Origin: Phymatolithon calcareum
Lineage: Eukaryota; Rhodophyta; Florideophyceae; Hapalidiales
Length of the DNA stretch: 64,000 bases
NCBI GenBank assembly: GCA_977006965.1
Contig: OZ345358.1
Coordinates: 124,001-188,000 of the forward strand
Direction of reading: 5' to 3'
The stretch's first letter is position 1; each line of letters opens with the position of its first letter. Below the pieces are notes generated by a model that saw nothing but the letters and a program-made list of their open reading frames with translations, ran no database searches and was not told the DNA's origin. Below, in pieces: positions 1 to 9,570 of the stretch. Made by a program: the position numbers and the translations under genes.

Positions 1-639
1 TATTCGCACTGCTGTTCAGCGATGATAGTCGCTTTTTTATTCCGACTTCACAGAATTTTCTCGTTCAATAAGATGAACGGCCCAAAGCACCCGAGGACGA
101 GGCACGGCTCTAAAATTGAATGTGCGCCGCTCCTCGACGGCGATGATCGCAACCAATGTCGCCTTGCTGCAGGTGCTACTGTCAAGAAGTCTGAGTTTTG
201 CGCATGGCAGTGGGGATTGTGATAGATTTACGCCGCTCTTTTCCGGCTAAAAAGTCCTGCCCTGCATGTGCCTGTCGTGTGGAGAGAACAGAATGGCGCT
301 GCTGATGGGATGCTGGAAAGGAGGATTGTGTCATTGAGATTTGTCTGTTTAGAAATTTCGATGGCAATTATGAAGGCGAGAGTACATATTAAAGCTTGTT
401 CTCTCAACCGCACTCGATGAGCCAATGAAGGCCGCTTTCTATGCATAACCTCCTGGCCAAGATTGGGCACGTGGCCTTTCTCATCACGCGTACAGTGCAG
501 TGTGATAGTGACATTCAAGATTACAGCCTTGCTGTCTGCTTGAAGAGTGAATCGGTCTTCATTTATATATCAACGTTTCTTTGATGCATATTCCAGTTAT
601 TGAAGGTTATTTTTGAAGTTGGCTTGCGACACAATTGCA
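1..639. other. Non-coding stretch, nothing recognised
   Basis: Only short overlapping ORFs on both strands are present (the longest is 96 codons, minus strand 228-518). They contradict one another and carry no motif I recognise. No RNA gene or clear repeat was seen. Confidence 0.4.
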
Positions 640-1044
640 GTACCCCTTTGTTCCTTCTTTTCTCTTTCTAGTTTCTGATCCTTGCTCGCGCTTCATCTCC
701 ATTATTTTCCTCCTTTCCTTACTTTAACCCTCTCGTACTGCAACTTTTGAGGTTTATTGGGGTAAAGAAAAATATTTTTTTCCGAGACTCACGCGCACCG
801 AAACATTTCGTGAAGTTTTTCATGTCTTTACCCATGTATAAGCGCTCCTACTGAGCATGTTTGGAATGATTTAATGAAGCGTATGCGAAGCTACAAGCAA
901 AGCGGCGATTTATGTGTCCAAATCGGCCAATTCGTTCAGATGATGTAGAGAGCTCGCAGTTGCGAGTTGGGATATTATCTCGACGTGAATATCTTCTTTA
1001 TCACAATACCTAGACCCTGTTTTTTTCTTTTTCACAAAATCGAC

Positions 1045-1817
1045 TTAACCCTCTCGTACTTCACATCCATTTCTGGACAAATCTGTCCTGATTGGGACAT
1101 TCGTATTTTATGGATATATTTGGCATATTGTTTTGATTTGATTTTTCTTTAAGTATTGTTTAATTTTGATGCCTATCAGTTTCTTGCGAACATACGGGAA
1201 TTGCTTTCATTAGGCTACCTTCTGCTAGCTACTACTTGACCATATTGTTTTGATGAAAAGATTGAAAGATAGTCCATTTCGGGTCTTGAAATCCACCTTT
1301 TCTAGTATTGACCTCTGTTACCGGGTCCTAACACTCTTTTAATCTGCAATTGTCGTACCGGAAGAGTCATAGAAATGACGTGCTTGCAGTTTTTCAGAGT
1401 ATTGGTCTATTGACATTTCCGCCCGAAATGCTCGGTTTTAGTGCAAACATCGAAGGTTTTTGCCCAATGTAGAACTGCGAGTATCTTTTTTGTTTCAGTC
1501 GATTTTGTAAAAAAGAAAAATAATTGTCCAGGTATTATAGTGAAAAAGACATTCACGTTGAGATAATATCCGAGCTCGCAACTGCGAGCTCTCTACATCA
1601 TCTGAACGAATAGGCCGATTTGGACACAAAAATCGCCGTTTGGCTTGTAGGTTCGCACTCGCTTCATAAAATCATTCCATACCTGCTCAGTAGGAGCGCG
1701 TATACATGGGAAAAGTCATTAAAAACTTCACAAAGTGTTCCGGGGCACGTGAGTCGCACAAAAAATTATTTTACTTTATCCCAATAAACCTCAAATTTCG
1801 GAGTACGAGAGGGTTAA
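1045..1817. mobile_element. Inner piggyBac-like element inserted in its own sibling
   Basis: This segment starts TTAACCCTCTCGTACTTCAC at 1045 and ends with the other terminus type, GTACGAGAGGGTTAA, at 1817, so it is inverted relative to the host element. TTAA is duplicated at 1045-1048 and 1814-1817. Where the outer copy reads CGACTTAAAC across the junction, this copy reads CGACTGAAAC internally. The host copy therefore had the TTAA target that the inserted copy lacks. No coding capacity for a transposase was seen. Confidence 0.75.
1124..1254. repeat. 117-bp extra segment bounded by 14-bp direct repeat
   Basis: CATATTGTTTTGAT occurs at 1124-1137 and 1241-1254. The intervening sequence is absent from the homologous part of the outer element, so the inner copy gained about 117 bp between direct repeats. 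This could be a small insertion or a local duplication. Confidence 0.6.
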
Positions 1818-2340
1818 ACAAAAAAGATACTCGCAGTTCTACATTGGGCAAAAACCTTCGATGTTTGCACTAAAACCGAGCATTTCGGGCGGAAATGTCA
1901 ATAGACCAATACTCTGAAAAACTGCACGCAGAACATTTCTTTGACTCTCCCGGTACGGCAATCGCAGAATAAAAAGAGTGTTAGGACCCGGTAACAGATG
2001 TCCAAACTAGAAAAGGTGGATTTCAAGACCCGAAATGGACTATCTTTCAATCGTTTCATCAAAACAATATACAAAATATATCCATAAAATACGAATGTCC
2101 CAATCAGGACAGATTTGTCCAGAAATGGATGTGAAGTACGAGAGGGTTAATTACGTCTTGTTTTTTGAATCATCTTGCTGGTCTCACGCTTTTTATTGTT
2201 CTGTTTCGTTGAGAAGAAACCTGTATTAGAATTTCCCTCTACCCTGCCTTTTGCCCGTTGGGTGAATGCACTACAGTAAATGTTCTTGGTCTTTCGCATT
2301 ATCCTGCGCCTCAGCGGATCTGCTTTTCGTTACAACTTAT

Positions 2341-3743
2341 CGCGCCAGTTCTAACTGTGTTTTCGATCAAGTTTCTGATAGATCCTACTTTTCCTAAATG
2401 CACATTCAACGTCCCAGGGAGCTGTTGGGAACATTGATTTTGCATACTTCATGGGCCGATCATCAAGAAATGTAAAACTACGGCATGCAGCCAATAGCGA
2501 AAAGAAGAGAACACGGGATTCCCAAGAGATTGCAAATCGCGCCGGAGGAGCACGCACCGTGAAATATGTCGGTTTTGTGGATACACATGTGGCGAAATTA
2601 GCATTTTTGAAAAATAGTCTTTCGAAAACGCAATGAAGGGCATTTTCGCGCATGTGCTTCTCTTCATTTTTATGCTTATTTTTCTCCTCCTTTGGGACGG
2701 CGGTATATTGTAAGGTATCATGCATCTGCCAAAATGCACTCGTGCTAGACAAGTCCCCAGAGAAAATTCAAGCCCTGCGAAGAAGTATAAACGTTGTGCA
2801 CAGGCCCCTCTTTCATCCTCATGCACTGCACTACCACGCATTCAAGTATTGATATGAGGACTCACAACTTCAGATGATGTCATCGATTTTTAAACCTAGG
2901 AAGATGAGCTCATCGAGACAGAATTACTTGTCTAGAACACAAGCTACTCTGTGGGATAATGAGAATTTTTGACCCTTTGACACATCTAGCAGCAATGTGG
3001 GGACGACGAATTGCGCGATTGGAGTGAAGTGGATATTTCATGATTTATTTTGAAAGCTCCCAGAGCTTCAATTTGGAGTAACGGGACAGCTTTGTACAAT
3101 TATGTACCCTAATGGCCTCTGGTTCTGTACAATGTAGTACGGCCAGATATGTGTTCCCGCCTTTTCGAAATCAAAGCTGAACATTGTTGGAGACTTCACA
3201 GTGATATAGGCATGCAGTTAAGTGAGACATGAGCTTGGCCTTCTTGTATGGAGGCGAAGCAAAATGTGGATGCTTCGACGACGTGAGTGGCTGAAGCACA
3301 TGGCTTCAAAAGACAGGTTGACCAGCTAGAAGTCACATTAGAGGGATTGTTAACTGCATTTGCTTTTCCAGTTGTCGCTGGTCTCAGAATGTCTACAGTT
3401 TTCCACGATAGGAGAAACAAGTCTCTGGACTGGAAGCTGTCCGCGGTCATTTCTTGTCGAAAAATAGTATCTATTTCAGATATCAACAGCCAGCGACAGC
3501 TGGAATACTGCATCTGATGGTTGCTAAGCTGCATTCAGCATTGGGGCCTTCTCGGGATTCCGCTTGATCTAATTTCTTTTATACGATTGAAAGAAAGAGT
3601 TTTTCCTCGAAAATGACATTGATACTGCTTTCTTGCAGCTCCTGCAGAGACGTTGACCCAGGATACGATTGCGGCAAATCCCATACAGCAGGTTCTGGGC
3701 ATCCTGTAGATAGAGCCATGCTCGAATCCCAAGAGCTTTATGA
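2341..3743. other. Gene-poor stretch with competing short ORFs
   Basis: Overlapping ORFs of 130-133 codons (minus, 2351-2752 and 2449-2841) and about 112 codons (minus, 3196-3534) occur in conflicting frames. None shows a recognisable domain or signal, and I would not annotate any of them as a gene. No repeat or RNA gene was seen. Confidence 0.35.
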
Positions 3744-4619
3744 TCATGATGCATTTGACTGCAGCAAACACTCTCTAGGAGCGCTGTGGTCTTGGTATGG
3801 GGTACCTATTCCCGGAAAAATACGGCAAACAGGGATCAATCTTTGCTCAAACTGGCGCTCCACTTGCTCAATGCCGACGATTTGAACAACTCTTACCGCT
3901 TTGCGCTCGTTCTTCTGTCCTTTGTGCAACCCTTTCTCCCTTGTCACGATGTCAATGTCGAGAGCGGTACAGAAGTCGTGAAACGTGGGAAACGTATTTT
4001 GAAACTGATTTTCCTGGCTGCACGGTAGGTGTAGCACGTAATAGTTTGACGGAATTAGAGAACACGAGACTCTCTGACTCTGGGAGCACGATTTAGCCAA
4101 TACACGAAACTCGAGAAGGGACAAATCGACAGACTTTGATCTTAAAAGAGTTTGACGGATCGAAGAGGCTTGATTTACGACATATGGCTGCTTCGATTGC
4201 TCATTTCCGGGACCAAGAAGTGTCTTCTTAACGCTCAGGCCTGCAAACATAACATTTCTGCGTACAATATACGCATCATAAGAAAACTGAAGTTCGCTCG
4301 AGTGCACGAGCAATTCGCTGGAAGCTCCTGCACGCGAAACTCGCATCTCCCGGGATAATTGATTGACATGCCGGGATAGCTGCGCACGAGACTCCTGAAT
4401 AATCTCTATTTGCGCCGCATTTACGAATTGCGGATGAAAAGAACCGCTAACCGTAGAGAGGGAAGATATAGAGCTCGAGAGCGGAGGCTGTAGGTGTAAG
4501 TCATTATGCAATCCTGGAAACTGACGATTGGCGAAATTGCTGTGTCCATGTGGATTTGAAGTGCGCAAAGAATACATCATCCCGCATGGTGCCGACGTTT
4601 GTCCACATGTGATCTGCAA
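3744..4619 (-). CDS. Hypothetical protein, 291 codons
   Basis: This is the longest open frame in the first 26 kb and too long to be a comfortable chance ORF. The product is hydrophilic, Ser/Gln-rich near the N terminus, with no membrane segment or motif I recognise. A second minus-strand frame of 87 codons (4577-4840) overlaps its 5' end and could be an upstream exon joined by a frame change. The ATG at 4619 is simply the first available start. A non-coding region with a chance ORF remains possible. Confidence 0.4.
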   Translation of the reverse strand: MQITCGQTSAPCGMMYSLRTSNPHGHSNFANRQFPGLHNDLHLQPPLSSSISSLSTVSGSFHPQFVNAAQIEIIQESRAQLSRHVNQLSREMRVSRAGASSELLVHSSELQFSYDAYIVRRNVMFAGLSVKKTLLGPGNEQSKQPYVVNQASSIRQTLLRSKSVDLSLLEFRVLAKSCSQSQRVSCSLIPSNYYVLHLPCSQENQFQNTFPTFHDFCTALDIDIVTREKGLHKGQKNERKAVRVVQIVGIEQVERQFEQRLIPVCRIFPGIGTPYQDHSAPRECLLQSNAS

Positions 4620-4840
4620 TGTAGTACTTCGTACGCTTGATCGAACTGCGGTGCTCCTGGCGTTTGCAGTGTCGTCAGGAAGGAAAGGACGCGTAGCGAT
4701 TCGAGTTGGTCGTTTCGTTGACGACTCTCAATTCGACATAAGTGAGTTTGTCGCGACGGTGCGAGCGTGTTGCCGATAACGCTTTCAGCACTGACGTTTT
4801 CTGCTTCTGCCGTTGCGAGTGGATTTTCTGTTGATTGCAT

Positions 4841-5476
4841 GAGGGAATTAGCTACTGCTCAAAGCTTGAGCATGGTCTAAACATGCTTCTTGCGTCCATT
4901 GTATGCAATATGCCTGTATAGAAGGAGCGCTTTCCACACTGGGATAGGAATGCTCAAGAGATGTAGCCTGGGTCGATTACAGTGCTTTTGAAATCATTAT
5001 CATACGAGTGTATAGCTTCAAAAGAGCTTTAAACTTCGGTGGACTACATCATGGTCGAACGTCTCAACGCACGAAGTAGGGAACGAAGATGTGCTCGAGA
5101 CTCTACCAAACTCTGAAGAGCTCACAGTCCCATCCTTTGAGTTTGTTCTGACAGCGGGCCGGTGTGCAAGCAATGTCTAATTCCAAATCTTTGACCGGAC
5201 TATCTGCATGATTTGAAAGCAGAAAGAGAAGCTGACCCAGACCTGGCAATAACATAGGGTAGGCAATGGAAAAAAGATATCGGGGACGCCACTCTGGCTC
5301 GAATGTTCCAAATGTGCCGTTTGTAGAAAGAATTAATGTACATTCTTCTAAAGCTGACATAAGAAATGGAACTCTTCGACGTGTGACGCCGTCCTCTCAG
5401 CCAACATCTATAGCTTCCGCATGAAAATGTTCTGAAAATGATCCGGGCCGCGATTCGGAAAGAGGGAGAAGCTCGG
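4841..5476. other. No supported gene
   Basis: A minus-strand ORF of 85 codons (5103-5360) is the only one of note, and it has no recognisable domain. Nothing else was seen. Confidence 0.3.
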
Positions 5477-6214
5477 ACGGCCAGCTAGAGGCATTTTCGG
5501 AAAGCACGTCGGAATCAGATGATTTACTGGATCTTACATCGGCTGTTGCCAAAATGTTCATGTTCTTGAGGGCACAACATATGGAGAATACCTTCTATCT
5601 CCTCCACGTCATGATTCTATCATTATCGAAGCATCAGTTCGGTGTATCGAGATTTTGAGGGTATTTTGGGCTTTGTTGAGAACCTTGGATCTCCATCGTC
5701 TAACAAGAGACCAACATCAATAAGTAAGAATGCTCTCGGCTGCGCTTTACCACGATAACGAGGACGATTGGAACAAGCTACAAAACATAAGAACGCCAGA
5801 AGCTCGAGAGAGCAGTGAGGGTAGTCTTCCACACATTTGCCACATTACTCCACTTTATTCGAACCCGTGAACCCTGCATTGTTCCATTCGTTAACAGCGA
5901 GGTGTCACGTACTCAACGCTATTGTGGATCTAAAGAAGCCAGGGGCACTCGCAAAGTCCGGGTACCTGTCCGACAATCCACTCATATCGCTCAAGATTGT
6001 TCTTCCAAGCGAGTACGCGAGGGCCGATGTTGCCGCCCCGAGGATCTTTGACGCAATGCACAGAACAAGCCTGGCATATCACCAAGCGTCAGGAGAGTAT
6101 TTTTTAACTTCTCGAATCCAGTCTGGACTTCGTAGATATTCTGCCCCTTTTTGCAACCCGGGAATGGTTCTGTGGGCCTCCAATCAGTATATCCCTCGAT
6201 TCCCACAAGCCTAA
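5477..6214 (+). pseudogene. Possible broken or intron-containing hypothetical gene
   Basis: Two plus-strand stretches share one reading frame. One, at about 5477-5653, encodes an acidic segment (SESTSESDDLLDL) followed by a hydrophobic-amphipathic stretch. The other is at 5837-6214 (125 codons). They are separated by about 180 bp containing stops, which could be an intron or decay. No domain is recognised. The shared frame and protein-like composition are the only support. Confidence 0.25.
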
Positions 6215-6987
6215 GTGCGTCGCCGATGAGCTTCGCAGTCAGGGGTGCTCGATATTGTCAGAAACGTTGAATGATTGTGGAAAGTCTGCATCATGGGCTC
6301 TTTATGATCCTTCCCTACAGCTGTTTTATCCGACCTTTTCTGTACTGAGAGAATTCCTAAGCCTGTGTCTACTCTGAAAAATGCATTTGGCACTCAGTGG
6401 GCGCATTGCACTGTGATGCAGTCCTCCCATGTATTAATCAAAACAGTGACAAAGTCTTCAGCGTTTTTTTGCCAACGGGGGGACGACGGCAGCTGAAACA
6501 GAAGGAAATGAATATCAGCATCACTGGATTATTCATTTAGCAACCTTTTGGCCAGAAGCGATCGAATAGCGCAGAGTCATGTCGCATCCCTATGGGCTGT
6601 GCACGCCATGATTTTTGTGTCAACCGGTACCAATAATACATTTTTCATTGTTGCTTCTTTCCAATGCAGTCTGATGGAAGAGAAGGATTCTGAGTTGTCG
6701 GAGACGCAATTTTATTCTATTGACCTAAACAAAGGCTCTGGACCTCATAATGGATTCTTACACGCGGCCTGTCCCAGTTCTACCAGATTGCTTTTCATTG
6801 ATGCCGGTTAGTGCATTCTGATCACGACATTATGCAAAATAGGGTATGTGGGAGTCTAAATAGATTCATCCCCTTTACCCGACGAGTAGGATTTCCTCCG
6901 TGCCAAGTATGACTTTCTACTTGAAATAGAGCTGCAGAGACAGCACAACATTAATAAATGATTACGGCATGCGGAAAAACTTTTGGT
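6215..6987. other. No supported gene
   Basis: One plus-strand ORF of 87 codons (6548-6811) has no recognisable features. I see no repeat or RNA gene here. Confidence 0.3.
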
Positions 6988-7428
6988 TCACACTTTAAAA
7001 CTCACGGCTATGCTACAAGAATCGTCCTGACTGTCCTCTCCGGTCGAAATCGTCTTCCATGTCCATTTTAGGACTACCAGCTCCATTACTAACATGTAGC
7101 GGTATTGACGACAGATCGCGAGTTTCCGCAGCCTCCTCATCGCATTATTCTCTCTCAGAAAAGAGTCCCAGCTCTTAAACTCAAACAGTTCCTTTGCGTA
7201 CGCAACAAGCAATGATGGACGCTCTTCGTTCTCGCTCTCTACGTTTTTGCCCCCGCCGTACATGCAGCTCACGGGGCAATCACAAATATCAGCATCGGAG
7301 AAAATCCTCCCGACAGTATCGCGGACAAAATGGGCGCCCGCTACTATTTCTTCATTCGAGTTTGATGCCGATCTGCTGTTAGCTTTCTCCACATACGAAG
7401 TGAGATCGCTGTACGACAATAGGCACAT
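6988..7428 (-). CDS. Hypothetical protein, 146 codons
   Basis: The open minus-strand frame encodes a mixed charged protein with a Cys cluster near residues 49-55 (CDCPVSC) and a basic helix-like stretch (RRLRKLA) near residue 100. It has no obvious signal peptide or membrane segment and I do not recognise a family. The neighbouring frames upstream (7344-7660, minus) may extend it through an intron, but this cannot be shown. Confidence 0.3.
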   Translation of the reverse strand: MCLLSYSDLTSYVEKANSRSASNSNEEIVAGAHFVRDTVGRIFSDADICDCPVSCMYGGGKNVESENEERPSLLVAYAKELFEFKSWDSFLRENNAMRRLRKLAICRQYRYMLVMELVVLKWTWKTISTGEDSQDDSCSIAVSFKV

Positions 7429-7870
7429 ATATTACCACTAAAATGAGTACAGGACATAGCTGTACAATTTTCAAAGCATCGCGTACAATCCAACTTCGTG
7501 TAAATGTAATGCCCGAGGACATAGACCAGACAGTGCCAGAAACTCGTCGCAACAAATTCACATAGAGCAAACAAAAAATGTGCAAAGAAGAAGAAGAAGT
7601 GGAGATTTTTATTATAGTGTTACCAGCGCATCTGCAGACGCTTGGGGCAACACTTCTCATGAGCCACGAGGACTCAACTCAGAGCCCAGAGGCTCCATTT
7701 CGCATAAAAACGGCTATAGTCAGCAAAATTAGAAAACTACCTCTGATCTCAACGGAGGGATCTCGAGGGGGAAAATCATTTCACTTAAATGGCCACGCAG
7801 AGCATCGTATCGTGTGAACGTGCGGAAAGGAAAATTTTATGACGTCCGAGGTCGTTTCCCGCGCCGAAAC

Positions 7871-8164
7871 AAGTTTACCGACGTCCCGGGTCCGCGTGCC
7901 GCTCCGATCTTCAGGACTTACTCTCGCTCGGCCTGCCCGCCGATCCGCGCGGGGGGCGGAGGGGGGGGTTACTGACGTCCCCAGTCTTGCGTGCGCCGGA
8001 GCGCGATGGGCGAGTTTACCGACGTCCCCGGTCCGCGTGCCGTTCCGATCTTCAGGACTTACTCTCGCTCGGCCTGCCCGCCGATCCGCGCGGGGGGGTT
8101 ACTGACGTCCCCAGTCTTGCGTGCGCCGGAGCGCGAGGGGCGAGTTTACCGACGTCCCGGGTCC
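7871..8164. repeat. GC-rich minisatellite, about two units
   Basis: GTTTACCGACGTCCC starts at 7873, 8014 and 8144, giving unit lengths of 141 and 130 bp. Units contain a shared GATCTTCAGGACTTACTCTC block and a G-run of variable length that accounts for the length difference. The stretch is far more GC-rich than its surroundings. The ORFs across it (7839-8105, 7987-8241, 7991-8305) are by-products of the repeat. Confidence 0.8.
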
Positions 8165-8371
8165 AAAAATGTTCAAAGAACAAGTACGAAAAGAAATGCA
8201 AAATCAACAAATGCAATAACAAAAAGTACAGAAACAACTAATGGGGGAACAGCAAATGAGATAACAACACATGCAAGAACAGCAAATAGAAGCACAACAA
8301 TTTAAATGCAAAAACAGTAATTGCGTAAACAACAAACACATAAACAACCAATGAAAACGGCACAAAATATA
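8165..8371 (+). repeat. A-rich CAA/AAC low-complexity tract
   Basis: About 200 bp are dominated by AACAAC, AACAG and AAATGCAA words, directly after the GC-rich minisatellite. A compositionally similar tract lies at 10556-10790 on the far side of the two transposon-like elements. Confidence 0.65.
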
Positions 8372-8473
8372 CGTAATTAAGTGGATTTATTGAGAAGGTA
8401 CCATGTGTCCCAACCAGGGGAAAGTCGGCACCTTTCTAGGCATATGTTCTATTAGCGTCGATTTTCCAACTGT

Positions 8474-8878
8474 CTAGTCAGAATTGCACAATATCGCGTC
8501 AGTGGCTCGCTCCACTTCCTTCTCTTCAGCAGCGGTCCATGCAGGTTTCCTCAGGACTCTGTTGAGAGTTGCAACTGTCCATGCTCCCTGGATGCCCAAT
8601 TCTTCAATCAGTTTTGGAAGGTTTCTCGGGAAACGGCCTACAAACCATCTTGCACAAAGAACTCTGTATCTGCTTTCTTTCATTCTCACTGCTCGGTGTA
8701 GTTGACCATTTTTGCAAAACAAGATTTTGCGTGCACGCCGTTCTTCTTGCTGCTCCCATACTCGGCGGAGGTCCGATTCGTCTTGACTGTCACCTTCCGT
8801 GTTCGATTTTCGAATACTGTCGAGCGTTTCGAGTTCCATATGTGCTCCGGTGTCTTCCGTGTCTTTCGCTACCTTCAC
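8474..8878 (-). CDS. Left-arm ORF of palindromic element
   Basis: The 134-codon frame encodes a basic protein with a helical VWEQQEERRAR segment, an ARWF-GRFPRN-PKLIEELG core and a C-terminal segment with spaced Trp and Glu (WTAAEEKEVERA) loosely like a Myb/SANT helix. By my hand count about 63% of 133 residues match the right-arm product with no gap. The listed start is GTG. The frame stays open and homologous further 5' to about 8935 but has no ATG there, so the true start or a 5' exon is missing or lost. Function unknown. Confidence 0.5.
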   Translation of the reverse strand: MKVAKDTEDTGAHMELETLDSIRKSNTEGDSQDESDLRRVWEQQEERRARKILFCKNGQLHRAVRMKESRYRVLCARWFVGRFPRNLPKLIEELGIQGAWTVATLNRVLRKPAWTAAEEKEVERATDAILCNSD

Positions 8879-8999
8879 CAGTCTTTTTCTCAGCCTTGAT
8901 AGCAGGTGCCGTCGTCGGAGCTCCTATGGTTTAATTTGACACAGCTTCATTAGTCTTCGCCAGTGCCGTCCTGCCCATTTTCCGAATATTATCGTTGCG

Positions 9000-9464
9000 A
9001 TGTCCTTTTGGATTTTTACTGCTGCTTTCGATACTTGGATTGAGTTAAGACGAAGACTTTGGAACGTTGTGAAGGAAACAAAGGACACGGGGGCAGAGCT
9101 AGAGCTCGAAACACTTCATCGGATGCGTGAGCCGAGCACCCTGATTGATATTCAAGACAGAAGTGTGCTCCTACGAGTCTGGGAGAAGCAAGAAGAACGC
9201 CGTGCCAGGAACATCACGTTCTCCAAAAATGGTTTACCGCACCAAGCATTGATGGTGAAAGAAAGATGGCACAGAATTCTATGCGCAAGATGGTTCATAG
9301 GTCACTTTCCAAGAAATCCGCCAAAGTTGATTGAAGAAATGGGTAATCAAGGAGCATGGGCAGTTGGAACACTCAAAAGAATCTTGAAGAAGCCTATATG
9401 GACTCCGGCAGAGGAGAAGGACGTGGGAAGAGCCATTGACTTAATTCTATGTAACTCCGCGTAA
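9000..9464 (+). CDS. Right-arm ORF of palindromic element
   Basis: The 154-codon frame starts at an ATG, with homology to the left-arm product from about residue 20 to the end. Conservative replacements (D/E, I/V, K/R) dominate between the two arms and there are no indels over 133 residues, which suggests selection on the protein rather than on the DNA palindrome. The core motifs are VWEKQEERRAR, ARWFIGHFPRN and WTPAEEKDVGRA. A DNA-binding role is conceivable from the basic and Trp/Glu-rich segments, but that is a guess. Confidence 0.5.
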   Translation: MSFWIFTAAFDTWIELRRRLWNVVKETKDTGAELELETLHRMREPSTLIDIQDRSVLLRVWEKQEERRARNITFSKNGLPHQALMVKERWHRILCARWFIGHFPRNPPKLIEEMGNQGAWAVGTLKRILKKPIWTPAEEKDVGRAIDLILCNSA

Positions 9465-9570
9465 GGAAACTGAAAAATCCCGATACTAGTAGAATGTGCT
9501 ACGAAAGGTGCCGACTTTCCTCAAGTTGGGACACATGGTACCTTCTCAATAAATCCACTTAATTACGATA

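Larger units (their letters stand above)
724..2150. mobile_element. Outer piggyBac-like non-autonomous element, interrupted
   Basis: The termini are TTAACCCTCTCGTACT at 724 and its reverse complement ending at 2150, each including TTAA. TTAA target duplication and CCY-type ends are characteristic of the piggyBac superfamily. The two subterminal regions differ: the left end continues GCAACTTTTGAGG, the right end TTCACATCC followed by the palindromic GGACAAATCTGTCC. No transposase ORF is present, so this is a MITE-like derivative. Removing the inner element at 1045-1817 leaves about 650 bp that aligns to the inner copy in opposite orientation. Confidence 0.75.
640..2340 (+). repeat. Dispersed repeat copy, split by piggyBac-like insertion
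   Basis: The pieces at 640-723 and 2151-2340 resemble 14660-14920 in the same order, including the pyrimidine-rich stretch before TTAA, the CGTCTTGTTTTTT stretch after it, the GAGAAGAACCTG-like block and the CTCAGCG-like block. The 1.4 kb between the two pieces is missing from the other copy and corresponds to the nested TTAA-flanked elements. The function of the repeat is unknown. It is probably an old dispersed or segmentally duplicated sequence. Confidence 0.55.
8372..9567. mobile_element. Palindromic element with one ORF per arm
   Basis: The termini are a 43-bp inverted repeat (8372-8414 and 9525-9567, starting CGTAATTAAGTGGATTTATT) that continues with mismatches past GAAAGTCGGCACCTTTC. 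The arms then carry divergently oriented ORFs whose products align without gaps over 133 residues, so nearly the whole 1.2 kb is an inverted repeat around a short centre near 8940-9050. ATA lies outside both ends and may be a target duplication. I do not recognise the superfamily. It could be two head-to-head copies of a ~550 bp unit or a fold-back transposon. Confidence 0.65.

Noticed and set aside
2351-2841. Two minus-strand ORFs of 130-133 codons
   Set aside because: They overlap in different frames with a plus-strand ORF through the same DNA, and none has homology-like features or conserved motifs.
7839-8305. Overlapping ORFs rich in Arg/Ala/Pro
   Set aside because: All arise from the GC-rich minisatellite and shift frame with unit length.
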